NCBI GenBank assembly: GCA_026705465.1
Contig: JAPPAP010000019.1
Coordinates: 1 to 64,000 of the forward strand
Origin: a bacterium
Lineage (GTDB): Bacteria > Actinomycetota > Acidimicrobiia > Acidimicrobiales > Bin134
Direction: 5' to 3'
Length of the DNA stretch: 64,000 nt
The notes beneath the pieces are model-generated. The model had not been told where the DNA came from. It did not search any database and worked only from the letters and a program-made list of their open reading frames with translations. Positions 19,594 through 27,303 of the stretch are shown one piece after another. The position numbers were made by a program, and so were the translations under genes. How positions within the stretch are numbered: the first letter of the stretch is position 1; every line of letters begins with the position of its first letter.

Positions 19594-21008
19594 GGGGTGT
19601 CCTCCATGGCAGCCAACAGCTCTCGGGCCACGACTCGGTCATCGAAAGGGATCACCCGGTCGCCCACCGTCTGGGTAGTCTCATGGCCCTTTCCGGCCAC
19701 CACCACCACATCGCCGGCGGATGCGCTGTTCAGGCATTGGGCAATGGCCGCTCGCCGGTCAGGCTGAGTCGAGATTTCGCCCGAGTTCTCAGGCACTCCA
19801 CGCAAGACGTCGGCGATGATGGCCTCGGGATCCTCAGAACGAGGATTGTCGGAGGTGACGATCACCTGATCGGCCAACTCGGCCGCCACCTCGCCCATCA
19901 TTGGACGCTTGCCGGAATCACGGTCACCCCCGCAGCCGAACACCACCCGCAGGCTTCCCGAGCCCGCTACCAGCTCGCGGGCGGCAGTCAGCACTTGGGC
20001 CAGGCCATCGGGAGTGTGGGCATAGTCCACCACCACCGTGAAGGGACTATCGACCTCGATGGTCTCGAACCGACCCGGAACCGGAGCAGCCGACTCCAGC
20101 CCGGCCTCGACCTCAGACGGGCTGGCACCCAGCAGCAGGGCGGTTTCCGCTGCGGCCAGGGCGTTGGCACCGTTGAACCGGCCAACGAGGGAGAGGCACA
20201 CGTCCTTTTCCTTCCACTCCATGACCAGATTCCGGGACCCGAGCCGGATTGGCACGCTCCGGGGGTCATAGCCCACGGTGGGGATACGGGGTTCAGCCGC
20301 CAGTCGCATGCCGTAGTCATCACCGACATTGACCACCCCCCGGTCGGACAGTTGGGGCGTGAACAACCGGGCTTTGGCGGCAAAGTACTCCTCGATGGTT
20401 CCGTGGTAGTCCAGGTGATCGGGTGTGAGGTTGGTGAATACCGCGGCGTCGAAGCGGATGCCGTCCACCCGATGCTGGTCGAGCGCGTGGCTCGACGCCT
20501 CCATCACCACCGCTTGGGTTCCCGCCGATTGCCAACAGGCCAGTTGGTGCTGCAAGTCCACCGACTCCTGAGTGGTCAAGGCCCCCGAGAGGGTACCGAG
20601 GACTTCGGTTTGCAGACCGGCGGCATCCAACACCGAACCCAACAGGCTGCACACCGTGGTCTTGCCATTGGTACCGGTAACCCCAACCACAACCATCGAG
20701 CGGGAGGGATGGCCGTAGAACATCGAGCTGATGGGACCCATGGCTTGGCGCACTGAATTGGTTTGCAACTGGGGACAGTCCAAATCGAGCGGACGCTCTA
20801 CCACCAGCCCCGCGGCCCCCGCGGCCAGCGCGTCGGAGGCGAAGTCGTGGCCATCGTGATTGACACCCGGCACACAGAAGAACAGGTCGCCGGGATTCAC
20901 TGCCCGAGAGTCATAGGCCAACCCGGTGATCTCAGCATTGCCACTCTTGTCGATCAGCCCGGGGGCCGCTTCGGCCAGCTCCGGCAATGCCATCGATGGG
21001 GCGGTCAT
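19590..21008 (-). CDS. murE: UDP-MurNAc-tripeptide ligase MurE (meso-diaminopimelate type)
   Basis: Adds the third residue of the stem peptide. The 472-residue Mur ligase has a short N-terminal domain (ITGLAYDSRAVNPGDLFFCV), VVGVTGTNGKTTVCSLLGS, EASSHALDQHRVDGI, TNLTPDHLDYHGTIEEYF and VVDYAHTPDGLAQVL. The C-terminal domain has VTSDNPRSEDPEAI: the DNPR signature indicates meso-diaminopimelate rather than lysine. It starts ATG 21008, overlapping the ftsI stop by ATGA. Confidence 0.97.
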   Translation of the reverse strand: MTAPSMALPELAEAAPGLIDKSGNAEITGLAYDSRAVNPGDLFFCVPGVNHDGHDFASDALAAGAAGLVVERPLDLDCPQLQTNSVRQAMGPISSMFYGHPSRSMVVVGVTGTNGKTTVCSLLGSVLDAAGLQTEVLGTLSGALTTQESVDLQHQLACWQSAGTQAVVMEASSHALDQHRVDGIRFDAAVFTNLTPDHLDYHGTIEEYFAAKARLFTPQLSDRGVVNVGDDYGMRLAAEPRIPTVGYDPRSVPIRLGSRNLVMEWKEKDVCLSLVGRFNGANALAAAETALLLGASPSEVEAGLESAAPVPGRFETIEVDSPFTVVVDYAHTPDGLAQVLTAARELVAGSGSLRVVFGCGGDRDSGKRPMMGEVAAELADQVIVTSDNPRSEDPEAIIADVLRGVPENSGEISTQPDRRAAIAQCLNSASAGDVVVVAGKGHETTQTVGDRVIPFDDRVVARELLAAMEDTP

Positions 21009-22984
21009 GGCCCGCTCTCGGCTCCAGAAGCTGGCGCGGGTTCGGCGGTGGGCTCAGCAGTCGGAACAGCCGTCGGCGCGGGCTCAGCAGTTGGCGCGAC
21101 GGCCGGCTCCACAGTCGGCTCGACGGTCGGCTCCGGCTCGAGCACGGGATCGGGCTCGGGCTCGGAAACTGGCTCGGGAGTGCTGGTTGCAGGTGGGTCA
21201 GAAGTAGTCGCAGGATCCAGGGACAGCTTCGGCTGGGGAGTGGGGGCCGGTCCCAGCTTGGGTACAACGGTGACGTGGTTGACGGGAGGGGCGATACGGA
21301 GGCGTTGCAAGGAGTACTTGGCCAATTCGGCGAACAGCGGGGCGGCCGACTGGCTGGCGTAGAAGTTGGTCACCGGCTCGTCGATCACCACGATCATCGA
21401 GAGCTGCGGGTCCTCTGCGGGATAGAAGCCGGCAAACGTGGCCGTATAGCGGCTGAACCCCTCGTCGTCCTCATAGTTGCCGCCGGAGAGCACTTTCTGG
21501 CCGGTCCCGGTTTTGCCGGCGATGGTGTAGCCCTTCACTTGGGCGTTCCGTCCGGTTCCCTCCCGCACCACCGTGACCAGCATGTCGGTCATTAGCGAGG
21601 CGGTATGCGCTGAGACCACCCGTACCGGGTCGCCCTGCTCCAACCGGACCTCTTGGCCATCGGCATCGACGGCCGAGCGCACCAGGGTAGGCGGCACCCG
21701 CACCCCACCGGTGGCCAGGGTGTTGTACACCATCAGCACCTGCAACGGGGTGGCCAGAATGCCCTGGCCCAGCGCGAAGCTGGCCACATCGGTGCCGCTC
21801 CAGCTCAAGAGTTGCGGAACCAACCCAGAGGACTCGCCCTTGAAGCCCAGCCCGGTAGCCGACCCCAGCCCATACCGGGACATGTAGGCAGCCAGTCGGG
21901 TGGAACCCAGAACCAGAGCCCACTCGACTGTGCCGGTGTTGGACGAACGGGCCAGGATCTCCTCCATGCTGTAGAGCACGGTCCCGTACTCGGTGTGGTC
22001 GGTGAAGACCTGATCGTAGAGCTCAAGCCAATGATTGACTTCGCGCACATGGTGCGGTGCTCCCAATCCCGCCTCGATCACCCCGGAGAGTACGACGCTC
22101 TTCATGACCGATCCGGGCTCGAAAGCCCAAGTCACTGCTCGATTCTCACCGAGGGAGACCGGGTTTCCCTCTTGGTCTCGACCCACTGAAGCCATCGCCA
22201 GGATCTCGCCGGTGTCGGGAACCATGATGATGACGGTGCCGCTCGACGCATTGACTTCTTCAATCTGGTGCTTCAACGCCCGCTCGGCTTCAAACTGCAA
22301 TGAGCGGTCGATGGTCAGGTACAGGTCGGCGCCCGGCTGGGCGGGCTTGATGTGACGGGCACCGGTGGGGATTGTGCGCCCGTCCTGGCTGCTCTCCAGC
22401 ACCATCTCGCCAGGAATGCCGCCCAGCAATTCGTCGTATTGGTATTCGATGCCGCTGATGCCCTTTTGGTCCACGTCCACGGCTCCGACCACTGCCCGCG
22501 CCAGACGAGAACCGGCAGGGTTGAACCGGGCTGACTCCTCGAGCCGGAACACTCCTTTGATTTCGAGTTCAGCCACCGCCAGAGCGATGTCATCGGGCAC
22601 GGTCCGAGCCAGGTAGGCGTGCTGGTCGGGCTCGCTCAGCAACTGGAGCAGCTGATTCCCGTCCATGTTCAATACGGGGGCCAGAGCAGCCGCGGCCGCT
22701 ACCGGATCGTCCACTTGGCTGGGGTCGGCCCAGATAGTCCATTGCGGCACCGACAGCGCTAGCTCCACCCCGTTTCGATCAAAGATCTGGCCCCGGTCGG
22801 CGGTCAGTTTGACCGTCCGGGTTCGCTGCTGTTGGCCGTACTCCACAAAGGCGTCAGAGCGGAAGAGCTGAAGATCGGCCAGTCGGATACCCAGGACCAC
22901 GGCCAGCAGGGCGAAAACCACGGCCATGGCTGTACCTCGGCGACGCCGCGAACTCCTACCGACAATCCCCTCCGAGGTGCTCAC
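21005..22984 (-). CDS. ftsI: Penicillin-binding protein FtsI/PBP3-type transpeptidase
   Basis: Septal class B transpeptidase, 659 residues. A basic N-terminus (GRSSRRRRG) leads to one membrane helix (MAVVFALLAVVLGIRLADLQ), a pedestal domain (ADRGQIFDRNGVELAL), then the penicillin-binding domain with EPGSVMKSVV (SxxK Ser), LARSSNTGTV (SxN) and GKTGTGQKV (KTG). The last ~75 residues, from PAPTPQPKLS on, are a Pro/Glu/Ala/Thr repeat tail (EPEPTVEPTVEPAVAPTAEP style), not usual for FtsI. No PASTA domain is seen. It starts at 22984 and overlaps ftsL and murE by ATGA-like junctions. Confidence 0.96.
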   Translation of the reverse strand: MSTSEGIVGRSSRRRRGTAMAVVFALLAVVLGIRLADLQLFRSDAFVEYGQQQRTRTVKLTADRGQIFDRNGVELALSVPQWTIWADPSQVDDPVAAAAALAPVLNMDGNQLLQLLSEPDQHAYLARTVPDDIALAVAELEIKGVFRLEESARFNPAGSRLARAVVGAVDVDQKGISGIEYQYDELLGGIPGEMVLESSQDGRTIPTGARHIKPAQPGADLYLTIDRSLQFEAERALKHQIEEVNASSGTVIIMVPDTGEILAMASVGRDQEGNPVSLGENRAVTWAFEPGSVMKSVVLSGVIEAGLGAPHHVREVNHWLELYDQVFTDHTEYGTVLYSMEEILARSSNTGTVEWALVLGSTRLAAYMSRYGLGSATGLGFKGESSGLVPQLLSWSGTDVASFALGQGILATPLQVLMVYNTLATGGVRVPPTLVRSAVDADGQEVRLEQGDPVRVVSAHTASLMTDMLVTVVREGTGRNAQVKGYTIAGKTGTGQKVLSGGNYEDDEGFSRYTATFAGFYPAEDPQLSMIVVIDEPVTNFYASQSAAPLFAELAKYSLQRLRIAPPVNHVTVVPKLGPAPTPQPKLSLDPATTSDPPATSTPEPVSEPEPDPVLEPEPTVEPTVEPAVAPTAEPAPTAVPTAEPTAEPAPASGAESGP

Positions 22985-23361
22985 CTTGTTCCACCCTCAT
23001 CCGATTCCAGCGGGGGCAGGTAAATCCGACGATCGGGCTCCACCATTCCCAATCGGTACAGCGCCACGGCCACGATGCGCTCAGGGGCTTCGGCTCTGGC
23101 CACATTGAGCCGCAACCGGTCATTTATGGCCTGAACGTCTTCGATCTGCTGGTTCAGGTTGTCGAGGGTGGTTTGCCGGTCCACGATGACGGCGTGGAGG
23201 AGGGCGAGGGCGAACAAAGCAATAACCACGGTGATGGCCGCGGCCCACCCCAACACAGGCATCAACCGGCGGGCGGGCCGCGGCGCGGCCCGGAGGTGCT
23301 GGCGAGGATGATCGGCTGGTTTGGCCGGGGATGGCTGTGGGTGGTGTTGCGGAGCGACCAT
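22981..23361 (-). CDS. ftsL: FtsL-like septum initiation protein
   Basis: 126-residue bitopic protein. A Pro/Ala/His/Arg-rich cytoplasmic head (~30 residues) is followed by a membrane helix (MPVLGWAAAITVVIALFALA) and a coiled coil (RQTTLDNLNQQIEDVQAIND, then LRLNVARAEAPERI). It ends with RLGMVEPDRRIYLPPL, typical of FtsL/DivIC. Its position between rsmH and ftsI identifies it as FtsL, whose sequence is poorly conserved. It overlaps rsmH by one base and ftsI by four. Confidence 0.9.
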   Translation of the reverse strand: MVAPQHHPQPSPAKPADHPRQHLRAAPRPARRLMPVLGWAAAITVVIALFALALLHAVIVDRQTTLDNLNQQIEDVQAINDRLRLNVARAEAPERIVAVALYRLGMVEPDRRIYLPPLESDEGGTR

Positions 23362-24341
23362 TACGCGGCCCCTTGACCCTGATCGGCCGGCAGCTTGCAG
23401 AAGGCCCGAAATCGGGCGCTGGAGGCTCGAGGATTGTCGGCTATCTCCGCGGGGCTGGGCCGGCGACTGCCCCGGGGAACCAGCTCGACAGCGGGCGGGG
23501 CTTGGCCGGGCGGGCGGGGCAAGCCCCGAAAGCGAGACTCATCGGCAAGTCCGGCCTGACGGCGAAGAACCTGTTTGACGATGCGGTCCTCTCCGCTGTG
23601 GTAGCTGAGGACCACCCCTCGGCCTTCGGGCGCCATCCGGTCGATGGCTGCTTCCAGGGCGGGCTCAATCTGGTTCAGCTCATCGTTGACCGCGATGCGA
23701 ATGGCCTGAAAGGTCCGCTTGGCCGGGTGACCTCCCCGGCGGCGGGCGGGAGCAGGAATGGCATCCCGAACCACGTCGGCCAACGCGGTGGTGGAGCGGA
23801 TCGGCCGAGCCGAAGCAATGGAAGCGGCAATACGGCTGGCGTAGCGCTCATCGCCGTAGGACCGCAGGATCCCAGCCAGCTTGTCCTTCGACCACGTGTT
23901 CACTACTTGGTCAGCCGACAACTCCTGGTTGCAGTCCATCCTCATATCCAGTGGCCCATCGTGCCGATAGCTGAAGCCGCGCTCTGCCACATCGAGTTGA
24001 GGAGAGCTGACCCCGAAATCGAACAGCGATCCCACGATGTGAGAGATGCCCAGGGAATCCAGGACATCGCCCAACTGGCCGAAACTGGCGTGGCAGATGG
24101 TGGCGCCGCGGCCAGCCAAGACGGTGGTGGCGGCCTCGACCGCGGAGGGGTCACGGTCGAGGCCTATTAGCGAGAGGTCAGGGCGAGCGTTCAAGAGCGC
24201 CCGAGCGTGACCTCCCCCGCCCACGGTGGCGTCGAGAAAAATTCCCGACGGGACCGCAGACAGGTGCTCCACCACTTCTGTCACCATGACGGGGTGATGG
24301 ACGAAACGACGTTCGATCGCTGTCGGTGTCCCCCCGTTCAT
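23361..24341 (-). CDS. rsmH: 16S rRNA (cytosine(1402)-N(4))-methyltransferase RsmH
   Basis: SAM-dependent methyltransferase acting on C1402 of 16S rRNA in the P site; 326 residues. Motifs: RFVHHPVMVTEVVEHL, GIFLDATVGGGGHARALL (SAM loop), SLIGLDRDPSAVEAA, FDFGVSSPQLDVAERGFSY, GPLDMRMD, KRTFQAIRIAVNDELNQIE and VLSYHSGEDRIVK. The start ATG 24341 has a strong ribosome site, GGGAGGTGAACAATC. The gene is preceded by a 263-bp structured leader after mraZ. Confidence 0.97.
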   Translation of the reverse strand: MNGGTPTAIERRFVHHPVMVTEVVEHLSAVPSGIFLDATVGGGGHARALLNARPDLSLIGLDRDPSAVEAATTVLAGRGATICHASFGQLGDVLDSLGISHIVGSLFDFGVSSPQLDVAERGFSYRHDGPLDMRMDCNQELSADQVVNTWSKDKLAGILRSYGDERYASRIAASIASARPIRSTTALADVVRDAIPAPARRRGGHPAKRTFQAIRIAVNDELNQIEPALEAAIDRMAPEGRGVVLSYHSGEDRIVKQVLRRQAGLADESRFRGLPRPPGQAPPAVELVPRGSRRPSPAEIADNPRASSARFRAFCKLPADQGQGAA

Positions 24342-24360
24342 GATTGTTCACCTCCCTAGC

Positions 24361-24540
24361 GATTCAGCAGACGGACTGTGAAGGTTCTGGCTGTTGCGCC
24401 CGATGGGATCGGACGGCAAGAATGTCGCTCATCGGCAGTCCTCCGCCCGGCGACCGCACTCCGGGATTTCTCCCCGGTTGTGTCAGATGGCAAGCGGGCG
24501 GAGTAGGGGCCTTCCATCTCGTCGGACGGAGGACTGCCCA
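24361..24540 (-). ncRNA. Candidate structured leader RNA upstream of rsmH (possible mraW motif)
   Basis: Non-coding gap between mraZ and rsmH with several perfect inverted repeats. GGCAGTCCTCCG (24434-24445) can pair with CGGAGGACTGCC (24527-24538), closing a long domain. Inside it AGATGG (24485) pairs with CCATCT (24514), and CCGGG (24461) with CCCGG (24473). The closing strand overlaps CTCCGCCCG (24441-24449), which can instead pair with CGGGCGGAG (24495-24503), so two folds compete. A further hairpin CCGATGGGATCGG lies at 24400-24412, nearer rsmH. A conserved mraW RNA motif is known in actinobacteria at this place; I could not compare against its consensus. An 80-codon frame here looks non-coding. 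Confidence 0.5.
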
Positions 24541-24604
24541 TGAGCACACTCCTATTTCCTCTGCATTTCGATTCCCGGTGACTTTCTCCTTTCGTCAAGA
24601 CCCA

Positions 24605-25012
24605 TCACAGCCAGCGCCCGATGTCGTCGCTGCTCCGTTCGCTGAGAACCGACTCCCACTCGTCGGCATCCCACACTTCTCCGCGGTTGAATACGCCGAC
24701 CAACACCACGTTCTTGTCCAGTCCCAACGCCTCACGTTTGGAAGCGGGGAGGTTCAACCGGCCTTGGGCATCTACGGTCGCCGGTTCCAGACTGGAGGAG
24801 AATCGGCGGAACTCATCGCCGGTGGCCTCTCCGGCCCGAACGGCGGCCTCGAGCCGCTCCAGCGCGCTGCGGGCTTCCTCTGCGGTCCAGATGCCGAGGC
24901 ACTGCTTGTAGATGGCCACGTATGCCCCTTCGGCCAGCACCGAACGAAAGGCGGGCGGCAGCGAGAGCCGGCCCTTGTCATCCAGGGAACGCGTGTGCTC
25001 ACCGGTAAGCAC
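24605..25012 (-). CDS. mraZ: Transcriptional regulator MraZ
   Basis: Two AbrB-like swapped-hairpin domains in ~135 residues form a ring that binds repeats upstream of its own operon. Motifs: TRSLDDKGRLSLPPAFRSVL in the first half and ATVDAQGRLNLPASKREAL in the second, each with the DxxGR core. GTG 25012 (VLTGEHTRSLDDKGR) aligns with the usual MraZ start and has GGGGGACATT before it; a TTG four codons upstream is less likely. First gene of the dcw cluster; its operator lies just upstream. Confidence 0.95.
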   Translation of the reverse strand: MLTGEHTRSLDDKGRLSLPPAFRSVLAEGAYVAIYKQCLGIWTAEEARSALERLEAAVRAGEATGDEFRRFSSSLEPATVDAQGRLNLPASKREALGLDKNVVLVGVFNRGEVWDADEWESVLSERSSDDIGRWL

Positions 25013-25040
25013 AATGTCCCCCAACGGGTCCCGAATAGTT

Positions 25041-25085
25041 CCCCTTCTCTCCCACTTCGTCCCACACTATCCCCCACTACCCCAC
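25041..25085 (-). promoter_or_regulatory. MraZ operator: five TGGGR-type boxes at 10-bp spacing
   Basis: On the plus strand CCCCT (25041), CCCAC (25051), CCCAC (25061), CCCCC (25071) and CCCAC (25081) fall at an exact 10-bp period, reading as GTGGG/GGGGG boxes on the coding strand. MraZ is known to bind short direct TGGG repeats with 10-bp spacing upstream of mraZ. The boxes end ~28 bp before the GTG start. The promoter should overlap or lie just upstream (25086-25160), but I cannot place -10/-35 boxes with confidence. Confidence 0.85.
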
Positions 25086-25179
25086 AAACGCAACTCAATG
25101 CTGTGAATTGGAGGGCCCGGGTACCACCGCGGCCAGGCAAAAGAGGATTGTCTGGTAGAAGGCCCTCTCGCTCTGCCTG

Positions 25180-25836
25180 TCAGGGCAAGCAGGAAATGAA
25201 CGCGGCGTGAACCTCGTCGGGACGGGCGTCTACTGGCCAAGCTGCTGACAACAGGGCGTTTCGAAGCTCTTCAGATGACTCCGCCAGATGGGTGAGCAGC
25301 TCCTCGGGGTCCCAATGGCGATACAAGAGGGTTTGAAATCGTGCCGTGGACCGGGTGCGCCGCTGGGTGATACCGACCGCTTTGGCCCCACCGACGAGCA
25401 CCTCGCCCGGCCCCCGGCTGGCGAAGCAGGCTAATCGTCCCCATCGGCCCGGTTCATAGCGATCGAAGACTTGGCCGTGGGTGACACCCAATGAAGCCAA
25501 AGCTGCGGCCCAGACTTCACCCAGCCACAGGGGGGCCCGGCTCACATCGTCATCCCAAAGTGGGTCGCTTTGATTGATCACTACATCGACCCATACCGAG
25601 TGGTCCGGCGCCACCAGCACTGCACCCCCTCCGCTGTGGCGGCGTACCACGGCAGACCCATCGGTGATCGTGCTCGAAGCGATCTCCTCGGGTTGAGCCG
25701 AGCCCAGCACCAGCGCGGTGTTGTGCGGCGACATCAGCCAAACCTCCCGATCAACATCGGGATCAGGTTTGAGGCCGTGCAGCTCTTCCACTGTTCCGCT
25801 CAACCGGCGGGTTGTCCATCGGCCGGTGGCCGTCAT
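25180..25836 (-). CDS. Lipoate--protein ligase family protein
   Basis: BPL/LplA/LipB-fold protein of 218 residues. Motifs: ALVLGSAQPEE, VVRRHSGGGAVLVAPDHSVW (the RRxSGGGAV lipoyl-site motif) and EVLVGGAKAVGITQRR (catalytic Lys region). It may attach lipoate or octanoate, or be a paralogue with another acyl or biotin-like substrate. ATG 25836 is used, four bases after the HNH gene's stop, so the two are probably co-transcribed. Substrate is not settled by sequence. Confidence 0.82.
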   Translation of the reverse strand: MTATGRWTTRRLSGTVEELHGLKPDPDVDREVWLMSPHNTALVLGSAQPEEIASSTITDGSAVVRRHSGGGAVLVAPDHSVWVDVVINQSDPLWDDDVSRAPLWLGEVWAAALASLGVTHGQVFDRYEPGRWGRLACFASRGPGEVLVGGAKAVGITQRRTRSTARFQTLLYRHWDPEELLTHLAESSEELRNALLSAAWPVDARPDEVHAAFISCLP

Positions 25837-25840
25837 GGGA

Positions 25841-26350
25841 TTACGCGACGGATTCGGCTGTTGGGTCCAAGTAGGGCAGCCAGTCGGACGGCACATGGCC
25901 CACGGCAGAGGCCACCCAGGCAGATCGGGGCGGCTCGGCTGGCGGACGCATGAGCCTCATCGGAGTCTCAGAGAGCAGCCGGTCTCGCTTGGCCATGTTG
26001 CACCGTCGACAGGCGGCGACCACGTTCTCCCAGGAGTGGGTGCCGCCCCGGCTGCGAGGCCGGACGTGATCAATGGAGTCGGCGTGGCGACCGCAGTACT
26101 GGCAGCGGTACCCGTCCCGGGCGAAAACCCCCCGGCGGCTGAGCCCGCCGGTGCGGAAGAACGGCACCTTGACGTAGTAGCGCAGTCGAACCACCGACGG
26201 AACGGGCAAATCCAGGCGCTCAGAGCGGTATCGCTCGCCGGACTCCAGCACAACCTCTGCCTTCTCGGCCATCACCAACACAAGGGCGCGCCGGGGGGAT
26301 ACCACGCTCAGCGGCTCAAAGGATGCGTTCAGCACCAGCGCCCGGCTCAT
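25841..26350 (-). CDS. HNH endonuclease
   Basis: Small nuclease of ~169 residues, of a type widespread in actinobacterial chromosomes. The N-terminus SRALVLNASFEPLSVVSPRR is the conserved start, followed by SVVRLRYYVKVPF and the HNH domain: RDGYRCQYCGRHADSIDHVRPRSRGG, shown here as YRCQYCG with SIDHVRPRSRGG and ACRRCNMAKRDR. The CxxC pairs bind zinc and the His-Asn residues the catalytic metal. It starts ATG 26350; an ATG at 26362 is an alternative. Its role is unknown; the conservation suggests a housekeeping DNA function. Confidence 0.87.
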   Translation of the reverse strand: MSRALVLNASFEPLSVVSPRRALVLVMAEKAEVVLESGERYRSERLDLPVPSVVRLRYYVKVPFFRTGGLSRRGVFARDGYRCQYCGRHADSIDHVRPRSRGGTHSWENVVAACRRCNMAKRDRLLSETPMRLMRPPAEPPRSAWVASAVGHVPSDWLPYLDPTAESVA

Positions 26351-26446
26351 GGGGGAAACCATAGTGAACTCGCCGAGCCGGTTTGCGCGGTTTACCTATA
26401 ACGCTCCCCCGCGTTGACAGCCGGTCTGGGGAGGTTCAATGCGGAT

Positions 26447-26656
26447 TTACCTGATGGCCCGCTCCCAAGATCTGCACCATCGCAGGTACGTGATCAAGTC
26501 ATCAGGGTGGGGCTGAGCATGGGCATCGCCGTACATGGTGACCATGCGGAATTTCAGATAAGCCGGATCGGGCCGCATCCTCAGACGCCATCCCAGCCGC
26601 ACTGCGGTCATCCAAAGGCTGGGATTTCCGAGCAGCCTGGCCAGCGATCGAGCCAC
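26447..26656 (-). CDS. Small hypothetical protein (69 aa)
   Basis: The open frame from GTG 26656 reads VARSLARLLGNPSLW, then MTAVRLGWRLRMRP, DPAYLKFRMVTMYGDAHAQ and DDLITYLRWCRSWERAIR. The second half, with Trp/Tyr/Arg-rich amphipathic helices, looks like a real protein rather than random translation. GGAGGG lies upstream of the GTG, though with long spacing. It sits between the minus-strand HNH gene and the divergent HhH-GPD gene. I do not recognise the family; no membrane segment. Confidence 0.55.
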   Translation of the reverse strand: MARSLARLLGNPSLWMTAVRLGWRLRMRPDPAYLKFRMVTMYGDAHAQPHPDDLITYLRWCRSWERAIR

Positions 26657-26702
26657 GAGCTTCAGGCTACGCCCTCCAGCAATTGATCGGTACGATGGGC
26701 AG

Positions 26703-27278
26703 ATGGGAACACTTGCCGTTACCGGTGACCACGACGCCGACCAACTCCTCATCGATGATCCTTTTGCCCTGTTGCTGGCCATGATGCTCGACCAGCAGAT
26801 CCCTATGGAGTGGGCGTTCAAATCACCCCTGCGGTTGAAGGAGCGGATCCCCGATGACTTCTCGGCTGAGCGCCTCGCCGTGCTCGACCCTGAGAAGGCC
26901 GAGGCTGCCTTCAAAGAGAAGCCCGCGCTGCACCGGTTCCCCGGATCGATGGCCAAGCGGGCCCAAGACCTGGCCCGCCATATCGTGGACCACTACGACG
27001 GCGACGCCGCCCGAGTCTGGACCGAGGCCTCCACCGGTCCGGATCTCCTCAAGCGGCTCAAGGCCCTGCCTGGCTATGGCGATGAGAAGGCCAAGATCTT
27101 CCTGGCCGTGCTGGCCAAGCGCTTCGACGTGACCCCCGACGGCTGGGAAGCCGCCGCCGGCCCCTTCTCCGACCCCACTCCCCGCACCGTCGCCGACATC
27201 GACAGCCCCGAAGCCCTAGCCGAAGTACGAGCCTGGAAGAAGGCGCAGAAAGCCAAAGGCAAAACCAAGCAAGACTGA
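26703..27278 (+). CDS. HhH-GPD-type base-excision DNA repair protein
   Basis: 191-residue member of the actinobacterial HhH-GPD-related family. It reads LLIDDPFALLLAMMLDQQIP, where the MMLDQQ segment resembles the glycosylase helix after the substrate pocket; EWAFKSPLRLKERIP; and the helix-hairpin-helix LKRLKALPGYGDEKAKIFLA (normally LPGVG). The tail is basic (KKAQKAKGKTKQD). It lacks the Fe-S cysteine loop of MutY and Nth. Catalytic activity is unproven for this family. ATG 26703 start. It converges on the hydrolase gene. Confidence 0.85.
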   Translation: MGTLAVTGDHDADQLLIDDPFALLLAMMLDQQIPMEWAFKSPLRLKERIPDDFSAERLAVLDPEKAEAAFKEKPALHRFPGSMAKRAQDLARHIVDHYDGDAARVWTEASTGPDLLKRLKALPGYGDEKAKIFLAVLAKRFDVTPDGWEAAAGPFSDPTPRTVADIDSPEALAEVRAWKKAQKAKGKTKQD

Positions 27279-27303
27279 CGCTCGTGTCCTCGGCCCGTGC
27301 CGG

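Noticed and set aside
19683..20756. 357-codon plus-strand frame
   Set aside because: Antisense to murE; no domain recognisable.
24356..24598. 80-codon minus-strand frame between mraZ and rsmH
   Set aside because: Poor codon pattern, no homology signal, and it covers the inverted repeats of the leader; better explained as RNA structure.
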